A program made the translations under genes and the position numbers. The notes under the pieces were generated by a model. The model worked only from the letters and a program-made list of their open reading frames with translations, had not been told where the DNA came from and searched no databases. Source: Aquatica leii (lineage: Eukaryota; Arthropoda; Insecta; Coleoptera; Lampyridae). Taken from it: DNA of 64,000 nucleotides. This document shows, in pieces, positions 26,581 through 38,536 of the stretch (the stretch's first letter is position 1; each line of letters opens with the position of its first letter). The stretch spans positions 168,346,882 through 168,410,881 of the forward strand of contig CM069433.1 of NCBI GenBank assembly GCA_035610365.1, in the 5' to 3' direction.

Positions 26581-27660
26581 AAAATTAAAAAAATTAAGTT
26601 TGCAAAAACTACATTTTGTATTATTACTTTTTAGTTTATTTCCAGTTATGTAAAAGTAAAAATGCAAACATAAATCACAAATAATCGAGGCCGAAGAACA
26701 ATTTGAACATTTGTGGTGAAACTCGACAGTTGCTATTTTAAAAATATTCGGGTGATCTCTTCTAAAAAAAACTCCACGTTGCAGAGATGTTCTAAACATA
26801 TCTGCGAGTGTAGTTTTTATGACATTAGTGACTCCCAAATTTTCAATTTTTTTCTTCAGTCGTTCGCAATTTATAGCTCCAGCCCGGAACTTTTGGGAAA
26901 TACTGTTTAATGCAAGTAATTCTCGTCAAATCTCATAGCATAATTTACTTTCAAGCAAAGTTTGTTTTACTATGCTTCACTTTCGACGCTGGCTCATTTT
27001 GAAACTGATTCAGACTTTTATCAAAGACTAAAAATCAGTGCCATAATTTCTGTCTCTGTTAATAATGTTCACCGTTTTCAGAAAACGATTATTGAGTTTG
27101 TTAAGAACGAGGTCAATGGAATGAAAAATAGCTTAACTTTAAGCTGATGTTCTGAAGCAGATAAATTTTCTGAGTTCTACTAATTTTTCGTAAATAATTA
27201 CTGGCTTCTTTAAACATAATTAAAATGTTTGAGCAGGTGCTCAGATTAAATGTAATAGTAAAATGTACATAAAACCAATCGCTTCTGGTGCTCTAACTTT
27301 TTTTCGGAAATTAAAATTTATCCAAAAAAATTAAAATTTTACTCAATAGGTTTTTTTAGAGCTAAACGTGCGAAAATTTTCTTTGAGTTTCAATGAGTTT
27401 TAAATGTTTGACAGAACCTGGAGCTCTTTTGACAACTTCTGGTTCAGATTGCTTTGTCTCTTGAGCCAATCTTTAAATTTTATTGCAAGTTTGTCATATT
27501 CAATGTCTGTTTTTTTTCTCATCACTACTACTATAGTCGATTAAACTAAAGTTGAGGGATCAGATGTGTCAGTGTCACCAACTGTAGACAAAAAAGTATT
27601 TGATTGTGGCACTCCGTTTTTGACTTATCGCTTTAAGTTTCTTTTACGAATAATCGAACT
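26533..27660 (-). pseudogene. Unrecognised broken coding region adjoining repeat X
   Basis: The - strand frame 26838-26533 is open for 101 codons and can be read further upstream (FRAGAINCERLKKKIENLG). It contains two Cys pairs (CSNCSSASIICDLC, then CSFC) and the block MFRTSLQRGVFFRRDHPNI. About 500 bp further upstream on the same strand, near 27560-27400, is KKTDIEYDKLAIKFKDWLKR, interrupted by stops. The composition looks like real, decayed protein sequence rather than chance, probably from the transposon that carries repeat X, but I cannot name the family. Confidence 0.35.
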
Positions 27661-28272
27661 GTAGTAAATTGGGGCGCAGTTTAAAATGGCAAAATTTCTC
27701 TTGCTTAGGTTGTACTAAAATTATTTTAAATGTCGAGTATTTCAGTATTCATCTAAAGCGTCAAATTCGTATCATATAAACCGAGAAGTAATAATTTCTG
27801 TGACAAGTATCCGATACACAGTTTGGCGTTAGCGGTTGACATAAAAAATTTTGATCACGTGCTTGGACTTTAGTCGTGTTATGCTTTAAGGTAAAGGTTA
27901 AAGGTATAATTATTAATTAATTTTGCCAGAACTAAACGGCTCTAACACATAGGACTTTGGCGGGGGACAACTTCGCCAACACCTCAATTCTCAGACAGTA
28001 AATCCCATATCAATGTTTGCAAAACTTTTTGATGACGATTTTTAAATTTAGAAGACTAAAATTACAAAAAATTAATAGGAGGCAATATTTACAAATTGCA
28101 TTAACGTTATGGTTAATTCAAAGTAGCGAATCTATTTTTACACGTAATTTTGTAAGCATATTATGGCAAGCCATTATCCACTGATTTGCATGAGCATTAA
28201 AATTGACAGCTAGTTGTATGACGTCACACTTCGCGTTTACTATCTCACACTAAACTATTATTTTAATTGTAG
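27661..28272 (+). other. End of the long Eip74EF intron
   Basis: AT-rich, no gene recognised. It ends in a polypyrimidine-poor acceptor TTGTAG (28267-28272). A second AG lies six bases further on (TACCAG, 28273-28278), in the same frame. Confidence 0.5.
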
Positions 28273-28868
28273 TACCAGACAGCTACAGCAGCTACATATC
28301 ATCACTGCAACAACAGCATCAAGCTCAACAAAATTCCAATTTACAAACCTACCACCACAATAGCCATTCTCCATTTACCGCACCATCGGCACCTTCGCCT
28401 CCAAGAGGATACGCCATTCCCACGTCAGTTATCCAGGCAGCTACCTCGAGCGTTAACGACGAGCTCTCTTACATGCTAGATCTTGGTTTTCCACCGAGAA
28501 AACTTAAAAAGGTGAAGAAACCGAAGCCGGGCGAACATGGTTCTGTCAAAAGAAAAAGCCGCGAAGGATCGACGACGTACTTGTGGGAATTTTTGCTCAA
28601 GTTATTACAAGATAGAGAATACTGTCCAAGATATATTAAATGGACTAATAGAGAAAAGGGAGTTTTTAAGTTGGTCGATTCGAAAGCCGTTTCCCGGTTG
28701 TGGGGTTTACATAAGAACAAACCTGATATGAACTATGAAACTATGGGTCGAGCTTTAAGATACTATTATCAAAGAGGTATTCTTGCCAAGGTAGATGGTC
28801 AGAGATTAGTGTACCAGTTTGTCGAAGTTCCAAAAGATATTGTTGAAATCGATTGTACAGGTGCGTGA
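28273..28868 (+). CDS. Eip74EF: Eip74EF last coding exon with the ETS domain
   Basis: E74 is an ecdysone-induced nuclear transcription factor that binds GGA-core sites and switches on late genes at moulting and metamorphosis. This exon continues the frame of 6989-7231 (T from the donor side plus TA gives Leu). It first encodes a Gln/Ser/Pro-rich stretch ([20 protein letters not shown]), then a conserved [19 protein letters not shown] block and a basic linker. The ETS domain lies at about 28575-28830: [36 protein letters not shown], then the recognition helix [19 protein letters not shown] and [10 protein letters not shown]. The wording is close to Drosophila E74. It stops at TGA 28866-28868 after EIDCTGA. 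Two in-frame acceptors six bases apart (28272 and 28278) could give a two-residue isoform difference. E74A/E74B-specific first exons are outside what I can see. Confidence 0.96.
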
Positions 28869-31340
28869 CCTCCTGTCGTTACTATTAATTTGACTTAGGT
28901 CGTTACACCATTTTTGATAGTACAACAAAATTTAACTACAAGAATCTGTTTTAATTTATTAAAAATACGTTTTTTGTAATTATTAAACAAATCAGGGACT
29001 TGTGTAAAAAAAACTCCGACTCGTCGAGATAACGATAATTATCAATTCTTAAAAAAATTTCTTCATCTTAATAAACGGAAACGACAGGATTTGGTAACAA
29101 AGTTCATAGTTCATATCTAAAAACCGAAACATTATAGTTGCTAGTAAAATTTGTAATCGATAACTTCCGCTTCGGGATGATCTACGAATTTGGCACCGTT
29201 TCGTACTTGTTGCAACTGTTATTCATGTTTAGTCTGGAAGTTTTTGATCGAGGCGTTTTTAAAATTGTAGTTAGTGACTAAATTAATATATTTCAACAGG
29301 GTTTCTAAATTATACACTTATAGAAATAAGAAATTTTTAGGAAGTGCTGCTATTTTTGCAAATTCTACTTAAAGATTGACTTGGAAGCCCTGTTTTATTG
29401 ATGAACGTTCGTCTTGCATGCATTAACGTGTTTTTTCAACAGCTAAATGTGTAATTCAAGTGATGGTGCTTATAAAAAACGAATAATTAGAAAGATATAT
29501 AAGCCTTTGGTTGTTAATAGTGAAATGATGTTTAATTATCTAAATTTTATTGATAAGAAATTTTTATATATATACAATTTTATTTCTGATAAAGATGACG
29601 ATAAAAAAATGTTCAGCTTAGATTAGAAGATAAGTTTATTAAGATATGTGACGGAATTGTGATAAGAGATGTGGTCCTTTTAAGATGTTTTGAAATGTTG
29701 TTATCTAAAAAAATTTGGCGAAACACATCAAGGTGCTGTTATTGAAATTGTTGGAGACTGTGAGGTGCCTGCAAATGTCTTGCAAGATTATATTGTAAAG
29801 ATGAAGTTCATTAAAATATGTCTATGTAAGCTCTCTTTATATAGAAAAAATTGGAATTGATTTATTGTTTAGGCTCGATGTAGTTACATAATGGCTGCCT
29901 TTTTGTGAATTGATCTCGGATGTACACGCAGAACAAATACACGATTAGAAAACTTTGTAAATAGTCAGTGTACTTAAGTACATTTTGTCGAAAAAAATAA
30001 ATCCCAGTAAAAAAAATTTTTGTTATAAGTGTACATTCTGTATAGTATTTATTTCGTTTTTTCGCATTGTCCCTTCTAAATTGTAAATTTCTATTTGTTC
30101 AACTATTGTAACATTCTGTGATTGTATGTTTAGTTCCCTTTTGTAAAATTTCTAAATTTGATGTTAGTTTATAAATGTAGCTAAGTGTAATTAACATTGT
30201 ACCTAATGTCAATTGTGTCTTGATTCATATATTCTCAAACTCAGTGCAAAAATATTCAGGATAAGCTAACACAGGGAACCAATTCGTGTACTTCAATAAA
30301 CCCAGGTAAAACTCAGAGACAACATGTAGTATATGGTACGCACAACAAACAAAATAGTTATTTCGTATGTTTCAAAATTTTACGTCCAATCACTTGTGAT
30401 AATTGTCAAAAAAAAAACTGTAAGAGGATGTATTAGATAGGTATACATATTACTGTTGTACATGTTATATAAAATTTTGTTTGTTGTTTTTAACTAAAAA
30501 AAAAGAAAAAAATATATAAGGGATTTCCACTACTTTATTTGAGTGTAACGCAGTTTTTCTATTTAACAAATTATATATTGAAGTAATATAAATAAGCAGA
30601 TATAAATGAAAAGATCAGTATATTGCAGTTATTGTCTGATATATTTTAAATTTAGAAATTGTTGAATATTGGTGATATTCTCAATAACCTCATTATTTGT
30701 AAATATAGATTTATATACCCTTTCCTTGTTCCCGTTATAGAAAATCACCTTCATCTTATTATTAACAAATGTTTAATTAATACCTAAATAGTTTGTAATT
30801 TGTATAGTTTTATTTAGCATAAGTCATGGTACTTTTATTATATAGTTTATTGTAATATTTTGTCTTTATAAAATATAAACGTAATAAGTAAACAATGTAT
30901 TTTTTTTAATTAAACTTTTAAAGCGAAAGGAAGCTCTAAATTGATAGTGGAGCCAGCAAAGATAAGCCATTTAAGGAACGAAGTAAGGCGATTTTGTAAG
31001 GTATGTATAAAATGGTAGGTAAATATATTTTTCAATAAATCTGCAATAATGTCGGGCGGCTACTGCCACCTTATGTACTCGCTTTGACAGTTAGCAGAAA
31101 AGTATAGCTCTTATCCAAGATTCCTGGATTGTAATATCTAGAGTATATGGACTAAGAGGACTGGAATAAATAAACCTGCAAACAAAAGTTAATGCCATTG
31201 TAATATTTTGAGGTAAGTTTGCTAATGCGGTCAATCCGTGATCATAAGATATTTTTTTTATAGAGTTGTTTACTACCTCGGTTTTAAATTGGCTAAGAAA
31301 ATTGAGGAAGGTCTTTTAACGAACTCTAGCCTAGCCGATT
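28869..31340 (+). other. Eip74EF 3' UTR and spacer
   Basis: No further reading frame. The first part must be E74 3' UTR. It is very AT-rich with several ATTTA-type stretches; the 3' end of the transcript is not fixed. Several AATAAA-like signals occur, the first clear one at 29996-30001. Confidence 0.5.
29996..30001 (+). terminator. Candidate poly(A) signal of Eip74EF
   Basis: AATAAA about 1.1 kb after the E74 stop codon, followed by a T-rich stretch within 30 bp. It is the first canonical signal downstream that is not inside a simple repeat, but later AATAAA motifs also exist, so the true cleavage site is uncertain. Confidence 0.3.
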
Positions 31341-31354
31341 AAAAAAAAAAACCT

Positions 31355-31425
31355 TTGGGCGTAGCAGCTCAAGCGCTTGTATGCTATGCCGACGGACGGA
31401 AGTTCAAATCCCGTTGACTTAAAAA
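31355..31425 (+). repeat. tRNA-related SINE head
   Basis: An A-box-like GTAGCAGCTCAAGCGCTTG and a B-box-like AAGTTCAAATCCC lie about 35 bp apart, as in RNA polymerase III internal promoters, with a short stem around the B box (CGG / CCG). The ends do not pair as an acceptor stem, so it is not a tRNA gene. An A-run lies just upstream. I read it as the tRNA-derived head of a short interspersed element or its fossil. Confidence 0.42.
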
Positions 31426-32034
31426 TTTAGATTTATGTAGAGTCTTTTTTTACGGGTTTGGCAAACATTTATCGTTTGATTTTGGAATCAGCGTTAAATT
31501 GTAGATTGTATGCATTGAAAAATGCATTCGAACGAGATGATCGGAAGGCAGCGCTGGTACTACTCCACAAATAATTACCAAAAAGCTTGTTCTGAATCCG
31601 AAATTAAAATGCAACTCTGATGAAAAAAACAAATTTAAAATTTTTATTATGTAAATTTCTTGTAAAATAAAAATCTAATAACATAGCTTCGGTATATCGT
31701 ATCATACTTTCTTGTACGATCATTTTACTGTTTTTTCTGATGGTAGCAGAGATTTGTTTGTGGTAACACATTTGGAATGCAATTCACGAAAACTCAAAAG
31801 TATGCGAGTTTTACTTTAACACGAATAATTTTCATCACTCAACTAAAAGATTAATCATCTTATTTTAGATGTCAACACTTAACAGTTGTACGCCATGTTC
31901 ATAAAATTGTATTTGTCGTAAGCGTTTCACTCGGCGTTTCATTTTTAGATTTTCACTAGAAACTAAAACAATTAGACAATAGTTTTTTTTCACCTCAATT
32001 TACCATTATCCGAAGAATTTTTTTTTTAAATTAG

Positions 32035-35000
32035 AGAAGAGGAGGAGGAGGAGGAAGTGGACCCACCATACCATCCAAATTTGTTTGGTTCGCCACCAGA
32101 GGGATAGGTTAAGTAAGAAAATGTTGCGAGTAGATAGGATAGTCTTACCAGAACAGTAGGATGGGCTAAGTATTTGCGAATGGTATAAGAGCACGTGGTT
32201 TCGCGAGGCACCTGCCTTACGGCTTATCCTTGCTTCTATGATAATACCAAGTCAGTAAGGAAAAGGATCTGCATATAGATGAGGAAAAATAAAAAGAGGC
32301 AGAGTATGATTTAACTAAAACTGTAATAAATTAAAGTGACTCTAAATAAACATGCAATGTTATATAACAAAACTAAACTCTTACTTTGCCATCGCTGTTT
32401 GCAAAATAAAACTTAATTACCATGCATAAGTTAGCAATACTAAAGAAACTATTTATAGTAAAGGTCTATAAACATTTACATCAGGCACCAGTCTAAGTAT
32501 GGCCTTAGGAGGTTTGAGATAGGGGTTGATCGTAGCTAACAGGTCATCCCGAACGTCATCGAATTCATGACAAGCGAGAATCCGATGTGCTGGGGTGTCA
32601 TGAATTCAGCACGACGGACAGCTGTTGTCATCCAAAACGCTAATGCACTTAAATGACAACGAAATCTGCTGTGTGAAAAAAGGATTTGGACTGCCTCTCG
32701 TCCAGGGACGTGGGACATTCTGACCCACGTACGGATATCCGGGATAAGGGAGTGGAGTAGGCGTTACTCCCATTTTGGAAAGTGTCCCGCAGCCGCTGCT
32801 ATTCGCCCAAGATCAAGACCTTTAAGTGACGCTTGACCGCTGAAAGTCGTAGAACGAAACATGCTGGTCAAGGAAATTGCACGTGCCAGCTTGGCTAAAA
32901 AACTTTGGTGCAGTAAATTTTCTGGAAAAGGAGAGTAGGGGAGGATGCTTGGATATGACACAGAGGGCATCTACGGAAACGATGCGATAAGCCCCGAGGA
33001 TAGCTCTAAGGAATAGGGATTGGAGTGGGGCCAGTTTCTTAACCATGTGGGATGTCGAAGTCTATGGTACCAAATGTCTAGGCCATTGGTGAGCATAGGT
33101 TTAACTGCACTATTAAAGATATTCTCAAGAGATTTTTTGTGTCGGTTCTATTTCAAGCGTGAGTATTTGTAGAACAAGTGCAAGACGTTCTTACACTTAC
33201 AACCACGAATGCGCAATGTTTTTGAAAACTCATTATCTGTCGTCAAGCAAAAGAGGTACTTATTGAATTCGAAAACCTTACGGACGGGAATGTTGTTTTA
33301 GTATTGTCCGGTAAAACCGTTAGTTTATTGCTGCCAGCCCAGCATGCCGCTATATGTTTAGGCACGTGTTGGATTTTGCTTCTAAGCCTCGTCTAAAAAT
33401 TGCGGACACCGTGACAGTGATGTCGTCCGCGTATGTCGCAGTCTGCTTGTAGTTCTGTGCTAAGTAAGTCGATTACAACCAGATTCCACGAGGTCGGCCC
33501 GAAAACCGAGCCTTGTGGACACCTATTCGTCAGACGTTTGGCATAAACAAAACGGGATACGTTCGAGGAATAAATTATCGATCTGTTCGATAAATTAATT
33601 ACGAGTGACGCGCGTGGCGCTAGCGTGTACTCTCTTAACTACGAGAGCTTCTATTATTGAGGGCCACTATACATTGTTGAACGCTCCAGATATGTCAATG
33701 AAAATTATAAGTCTGTACTTGGAGACGTTTGGTGGTACATTGGCCGTTAAACTACATGCGGCGTCAGTCGTTGTTTTGTCTGGAATGAAGCCATATTGAC
33801 TGGGATGGAAAAGAATTTATGGAGGAATGTCGCCATGAATCTTTTTAAGAAGCAAATATTCAAAAAGTTTGTCAAGTTCTGATAACAGAGTTATCGGATG
33901 GCACGAGTTGGGATTTACGAGATCCTTCTTCCCAGGTTTGAGAATGGTGACAATTTTCAGCTTTCTAGTTGGTAGGAAAATAACCACATTTAATGCACAA
34001 ATTGAACACATCAACGATTGTAGAAGAGAGGAAATCTTGTACAATTACACGTAAAACATTACAGTGTTTTCCGCCAGGTCGGAGAGATTTGTTTTTAAGA
34101 ATGCTACTAGTCACCGCTACTACCTAGTACTGTTGGGATCTTATTTGCAGATCAGTGCAAATCTTATTTGAGCATGCAAAAGACTATCTGTCGTTGGATC
34201 ATCATCAGGAAACAGGGAGCAAACAATAGCTTTAATCGTCTCGTATTCTAAGATAGTGTATCTCTCGTCGTCTCGGACATTGGAGACATTGGATCGATAG
34301 GAACTTACGAGAGGACAACCTGTAAACTAATTCCCATGGACTCGTCGCCAAACTTTTTTCAACAATTCTTTGCTGTCTTCACTGCCAGTTTGTAACGGTG
34401 AAGCGTGGTCTGTTAAAAGACAAGCCATTGAAGTTTTAAGTCTGCTGAGGTTTTTTTGTGGTGTTTTAATAAACAATGCTCCGCTCGCTTTAACCTGTCT
34501 AACTTAGAACTCCACCACAGAACATCGGCTCTAGAACTTATGCGTATGCGGTTTAAGCTACGTTGTCAAGAATCGAGGATCATCATGGTCGTGGCACAAA
34601 GCAGCACGTGGAAGATAAGCAGGAATAGATCTTGCAATTGCCATATTTAGACGAACGGGATCTATGCCTTTATAATCAAGGATTCTCTTAGCGATCTAGA
34701 TGGGGGATTTTGACGGTTAACTTAAATCGTATCAGTCGGTGGTCACTTTCAATCTTCTGGAACAAGTTTAGGACTTTTCTAGCATCAGAAGAGGACGCCA
34801 AAGTGACGTCGATATTAGTCGAACCTAAGTGGCTAGAGAAGGTAAAAGGTTGGTGAGGTTCATTGTCAATACAAAGGTCACGCTCACCCACAAGGTTCTC
34901 CACGAACCGTCCACGCTCGTCGGTTATAAGAGAGTGCCAAAGCGGCGATTTCTAATTGCAGTCACCAGCTATTATGATAGGAACGTCTCTTAGTTTATTA

Positions 35001-35590
35001 AGAATTTTATTGAGGTGTTGGGGATGAATGCGTACATCCTCACTCGGAGGTCAATCAACGACGACGATTGCCAAGGAGGTGTTTTCAACCGTAATCATAG
35101 ATACTACAGTGCAGTTATTTGTTAAATGGCTGAGTGTAACCACTTCGGTGGGTTTCGAATTATTGAAAACAATAGCCGAGTAGTACCGCGTAGCAGAGAA
35201 TGCGAAAATCCTGACAAAAGGTGCAATCACACCAACGAGCTTGTACCCTGAACCAGAACTAAACACGTATGGCTCTTGTGTCAGTAAGATGTCAATGTCA
35301 TTGTCGGAGGAGAAACTCATAGCTTCATAAGTCGCATCTCGTGAATTCCGAAGATTTACTTGCGCAAACCTTAAAGTTAATCGCGAGTCTTCACAGTCCA
35401 TAATCGATTGCCTTGTGTTTGAGGATATTTCGTTTATGGCCAAAGCGAAAGCAGTTAGTGCATGTAGGATCTCGATCCGAGTTGGGGCATGTCTTCGTTT
35501 TGTGCCTTTTAGCAGAATGGCTGCATTGTAATTAGAAAAAGAGTGGAAATGTATGTAGAGTTCATTTGGCAAAAACGCGTTGTGAGTAGT
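32035..35590 (-). mobile_element. R1/LOA-like non-LTR retrotransposon (LINE), decayed
   Basis: A nearly full-length ORF2 can be followed on the - strand through several frameshifts. The apurinic-type endonuclease is at 35572-34690 (FAQVNLRNSRDATYEAM, DILLTQEPYV, then PIIIAGDCN..SPLWHS and IESDHRLIRF). The reverse transcriptase is at about 34044-33100 (KIVTILKPGKKDLVNPNSC followed by HPITLLSELDKLFEYLLLKK). The C-terminal part is at about 33046-32450, with RAILGAYRIVSVDALCVI and the Cys/His tail CPSC..HDTPAHRILACHEFDD. The probable 3' end carries a (TCC)n run at 32038-32054. Many stops and frameshifts show it is inactive. The wording is of the R1/LOA side of the I superfamily; the clade is an inference. 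Confidence 0.85.
35051..35572 (-). pseudogene. LINE endonuclease domain, first open piece
   Basis: The longest surviving open piece of the LINE (173 codons). Its N-terminal 60 residues are non-conserved; then comes the endonuclease start (RFAQVNLRNSRDATYEAM), the DIDILLTQEPYV block with the catalytic Glu of this enzyme family, and a strand ending SLAIVVVD. A frameshift and stop follow; the rest of the endonuclease continues at 35050-34690 in another frame. The enzyme would nick target DNA to prime reverse transcription. This copy cannot make it. Confidence 0.8.
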
Positions 35591-35696
35591 GTTATAGGCG
35601 ATTCAAACTAAGCGTCACGCCACCTCGCGGCAAAACATTAAACTGCCGTTGCTTTGATTTTGAATTTCTTCTTTGTTATATAGTATATTTCAGAAA

Positions 35697-36835
35697 AAAT
35701 GCTCACAATTAACAATTATAGAACTGAGAAGCTTGTGGAACGACATAGAGCCTGGGTGATGAAATTCAAACTTGGGAAAGTTAATTCAGAACTTTTCGGT
35801 GATTTACTTGTAAACATACTCTGCTGTCGTGTTGTGTTGTGTTTTTGTTGTTATTGTAGTTTTACCGTTAACGTGCAAAATGTACAGATTCATTTGAACT
35901 GAACTCGCCGATATGCACCATGAGAAATACCCAGATAGGCAATTTCCAAACGCCCGCACGTTGGGGTTGTTTATTAACGCCTGCGGGATAAGGGGTCTTT
36001 CGAGGACCGCATGACCGCAACCGACAATCGTGGGCTCGATAACCTGCATTGGAGGAAGCGGTTTAAGAAGAATTCGTTAACGCGTACGCGCGCTGTAGCT
36101 AAAGAACTGAATGTCAGCTGCTATACAGTAAGGTAAATTTTCCACGAAGATTTACAACATCCATTCAAATTACCAAAAGTTCAGTTATACGCTGCAGATG
36201 AGTTTTTGCATCGCCAGCGATACTGTCAGTGTGTTTTATGACAAATTGTAAACACGCCTGATTTGACCAACCTGATGAGGCCACTTTCATAAGAGAAGGA
36301 GTTTTTATATCGAGAAATAGCCATGTTTAGGTCACAGAAAATCAAACCGCGACAAAAGGACACAACAATCAACATAAATTCTTTGTGAATGTGAGCAGGA
36401 ATTATGGGAACTTATTGGCCCTTACATTTTTTCTCCGCGCTTAACACATTTATGGAGAATTTCTACGCGAAGTGCTTTCAGAAGAAGTGCCATTAGAAGT
36501 AAAAAGAAGAATGTTTTACCAACATGACAGGGCTCCCACACATTTTACTTTAGCCGTTAGAGAGTGGTTGCACACGAAATTCCCCAATAGATTCATTGGA
36601 CGTAATGGACATGTTTATAGGCCGACACGCTTTCCCGATCTGTCTCTTCTCGATTTTTTCTTCTGGGTGCAAATGAAAAATTTAATTTGTTAATCACTTG
36701 TTAAAAAAGTAAAAGACTTAACAGCTAGTATTGTTACTACCGGATTGTTCAAATCGGTACATGCTTTAAAACTCAATAGAATCTATAGTTCGAAGAGTAC
36801 GTTTATGTAATGACGTAGTAAATCTTAGATTTTCA
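35697..36835 (+). pseudogene. Tc1/mariner-like DDE transposase, decayed
   Basis: A transposase of the group with an N-terminal helix-turn-helix and DDE_3 catalytic core. The start (MLTINNYRTEKLVERHRAWV) at 35699 is followed, in shifting frames, by a helix-turn-helix-like region (PDRQFPNARTLG; RTRAVAKELNVSCYTVR at about 36085-36130). Then come DEATFIREGVF-like pieces (near 36270-36310), and a catalytic part at 36472-36693: EVPLEVKRRMFYQHDRAPTH followed by FTLAVREWLHTKFPNRFIGR and RFPDLSLLDFFFW. At least five frameshifts or stops break it. It lies directly next to the 5' end of the LINE; terminal inverted repeats were not found. Confidence 0.8.
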
Positions 36836-36851
36836 ATATGCTCAGTCTATT

Positions 36852-37095
36852 CCGTTTTCTGCTTAAGTGCCCATTCTTTTGTTTTTCTACTTCGCACGTC
36901 CTTCTTATATTTTCGCTTCTGTTTCCAGTCTTGCCGGCATTTCTTCGCAGCATTTTCATCTCTGCTGTTTTGATCTTTTTGTTTTAGTGGTGTTAGGCCT
37001 GGTTTCCACTGTGTAGGTAGATCATAATCAGCAGTACTGTGCCTTTGTATATTCTTGATTTTGTTTTTATATTCAAGTGCTTGTTTCTCCAGATG
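36852..37095 (-). CDS. Unrecognised basic ORF without start codon (possible last exon)
   Basis: On the - strand, 77 codons are open from 37095 to a TAG near 36853. The product is Lys/Arg-rich: EKQALEYKNKIKNIQRHSTA, then YDLPTQWKPGLTPLKQKDQN and a strongly basic tail KCRQDWKQKRKYKKDVRSRK. It has no ATG; it is preceded by ATAATAG, which could serve as a splice acceptor, so it may be a terminal exon of a host gene or of a transposon-encoded DNA-binding protein. I do not recognise the family. The composition is unlike the AT-rich noise around it. Confidence 0.35.
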
Positions 37096-37987
37096 CTATT
37101 ATTTAAGCATCCTGTAATTTTATGAGCTCCCATTATCTGTTGAGATACTTCATTTTTGACAAATTAAAAATTTCTACAAAGCCTGGAACTTCTGTTATAA
37201 TTTCAGTACTTTGGTAGTAAACTGACTTTTTTAAGGTATATTAAAAGTTTTAAATTTTTCTTTGTATTATAAGAACTACTCTGTGAAATTAAATCTGCTG
37301 CAATAAAAAAATCTAAACTCCTCATCGAATATATGGAGATATGGATGCGGAGCTTTCAGCCATTTGCTTATATCTTTTTAGAGCTTTTTTTAAATATGTA
37401 TTCATGTTTTTTATTATTTTTGTATTCATTTTTTTAGTTCTTGTAGTTTATATTCGGTACAGTTCTCAGAATAATAAAAATTAATTATGAAATATTTTAA
37501 ACTAACAAGAAAGTAAAAGAGATCTATTTGTAAATAAGTTTTTATATTGACCTAGAAAACTTGTTTAAAAGTTTGTGTTCATGTTGTAATCTGTAGCAAG
37601 ATAACAACTTTTTATATTTTACCGTACAATAACTCCATAACGATAACCGGTTAAGCAATAATCAAAGAATCGTGCGTTAGTTGTTACATATTTCGATTGT
37701 TGTGATGTGTGTCATCGAGTGCAGTATATTTTCGTATTATCCAACCTTGTTATATGTAAGTGTACAATTAATTTATTACTCTTTTGTTCTTTATATGTTC
37801 CATTGTTTTGATGAGTATTCAATCAAAACAGTTCTGATGAGATAATAAATCAATAAAAAGTGAAATATCAAATTTTCGCAATGTAGCCACGGTTGCCAAA
37901 TACATGTTTATTTTTTTATAACAGAAGGCATACAACATGAAAGAAAAGCATTTGTTGACTTTTGTATGTAAAAACCTTTAAAGTATT
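37096..37987. other. Spacer
   Basis: AT-rich, no gene or recognisable repeat. Ends at the MITE that starts at 37988. Confidence 0.5.
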
Positions 37988-38150
37988 GGCCCGGTGGCAT
38001 AAAGCATTGTTAACTATGTTGTTAGCTGACGAAGTTCTTAACTAAATCGTAGCAAATCATTTGACAATGTCGTTATCAAAACGATTTTGTACCAATGACG
38101 ACGTAGTTAACTACATTATCAAAGTTAACAATGCTTTACGGAACCGGGCC
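37988..38150. mobile_element. 163-bp MITE with about 27-bp terminal inverted repeats
   Basis: It begins GGCCCGGTGGCATAAAGCAT followed by TGTTAAC, and ends with the complement (GTTAACAATGCTTTACGGAA followed by CCGGGCC). One or two mismatches separate the arms. The interior also folds partly (GTTAGCTGACG.. / ACGTAGTTAACTAC). There is no coding potential. The superfamily is uncertain because no unambiguous target duplication is seen (flanks ATT and TTA). Confidence 0.75.
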
Positions 38151-38291
38151 TTATGGTGTAAATCTACATACTATTTGTTTGATTTTTGAAGTGAAACTTC
38201 TTTATCGGCGTTGGAAAAAAATTTACCGTCACATTTTTCGCTTACGCGTCACATTTTTTTTTTGGTTACGCGTCACATTTTTTATCGTCAC

Positions 38292-38451
38292 ATTTTTTAA
38301 ATTTAAAATATTTAAGGTTAACCTCAGTTTCTGATTGAACGATGACATTTTAAATTTAATATATTTAAGGTTAACATCAGTTTCTGATTGAACGATGACA
38401 TTTTAAATTTAATATATTTAAGGTTAACCTCAGTTTCTGTTTGAACGATGA
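38292..38451 (+). repeat. 53-bp tandem repeat, three units
   Basis: Three consecutive units, each starting ACATTTTAAATTTAA and ending CAGTTTCTGATTGAACGATG, with period 53 and few differences. Just upstream (38235-38290) there are four shorter echoes of CGTCACATTTTTT. The core TATTTAAGGTTAACCTCAGT also appears inside the 247-bp repeat downstream, showing common origin. Confidence 0.85.
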
Positions 38452-38536
38452 CAATGATATTAATAATTCTATTTCAATTAATGAAATGCTGTAATAATCT
38501 TAGTAGCAAAAAGTTAAAGTGAAATAATTGTATTAT

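Noticed and set aside
28469-28720. Open frame antisense to the ETS domain
   Set aside because: It is the complement of conserved ETS coding sequence; codon constraint on the + strand explains it.
31355-31425. tRNA gene
   Set aside because: A and B boxes are present, but the acceptor and anticodon stems do not form; it is better read as a SINE head.
32006-32211. Two overlapping short ORFs (-)
   Set aside because: They lie in the LINE 3' tail and include the (TCC)n run translated as Ser or Leu repeats.
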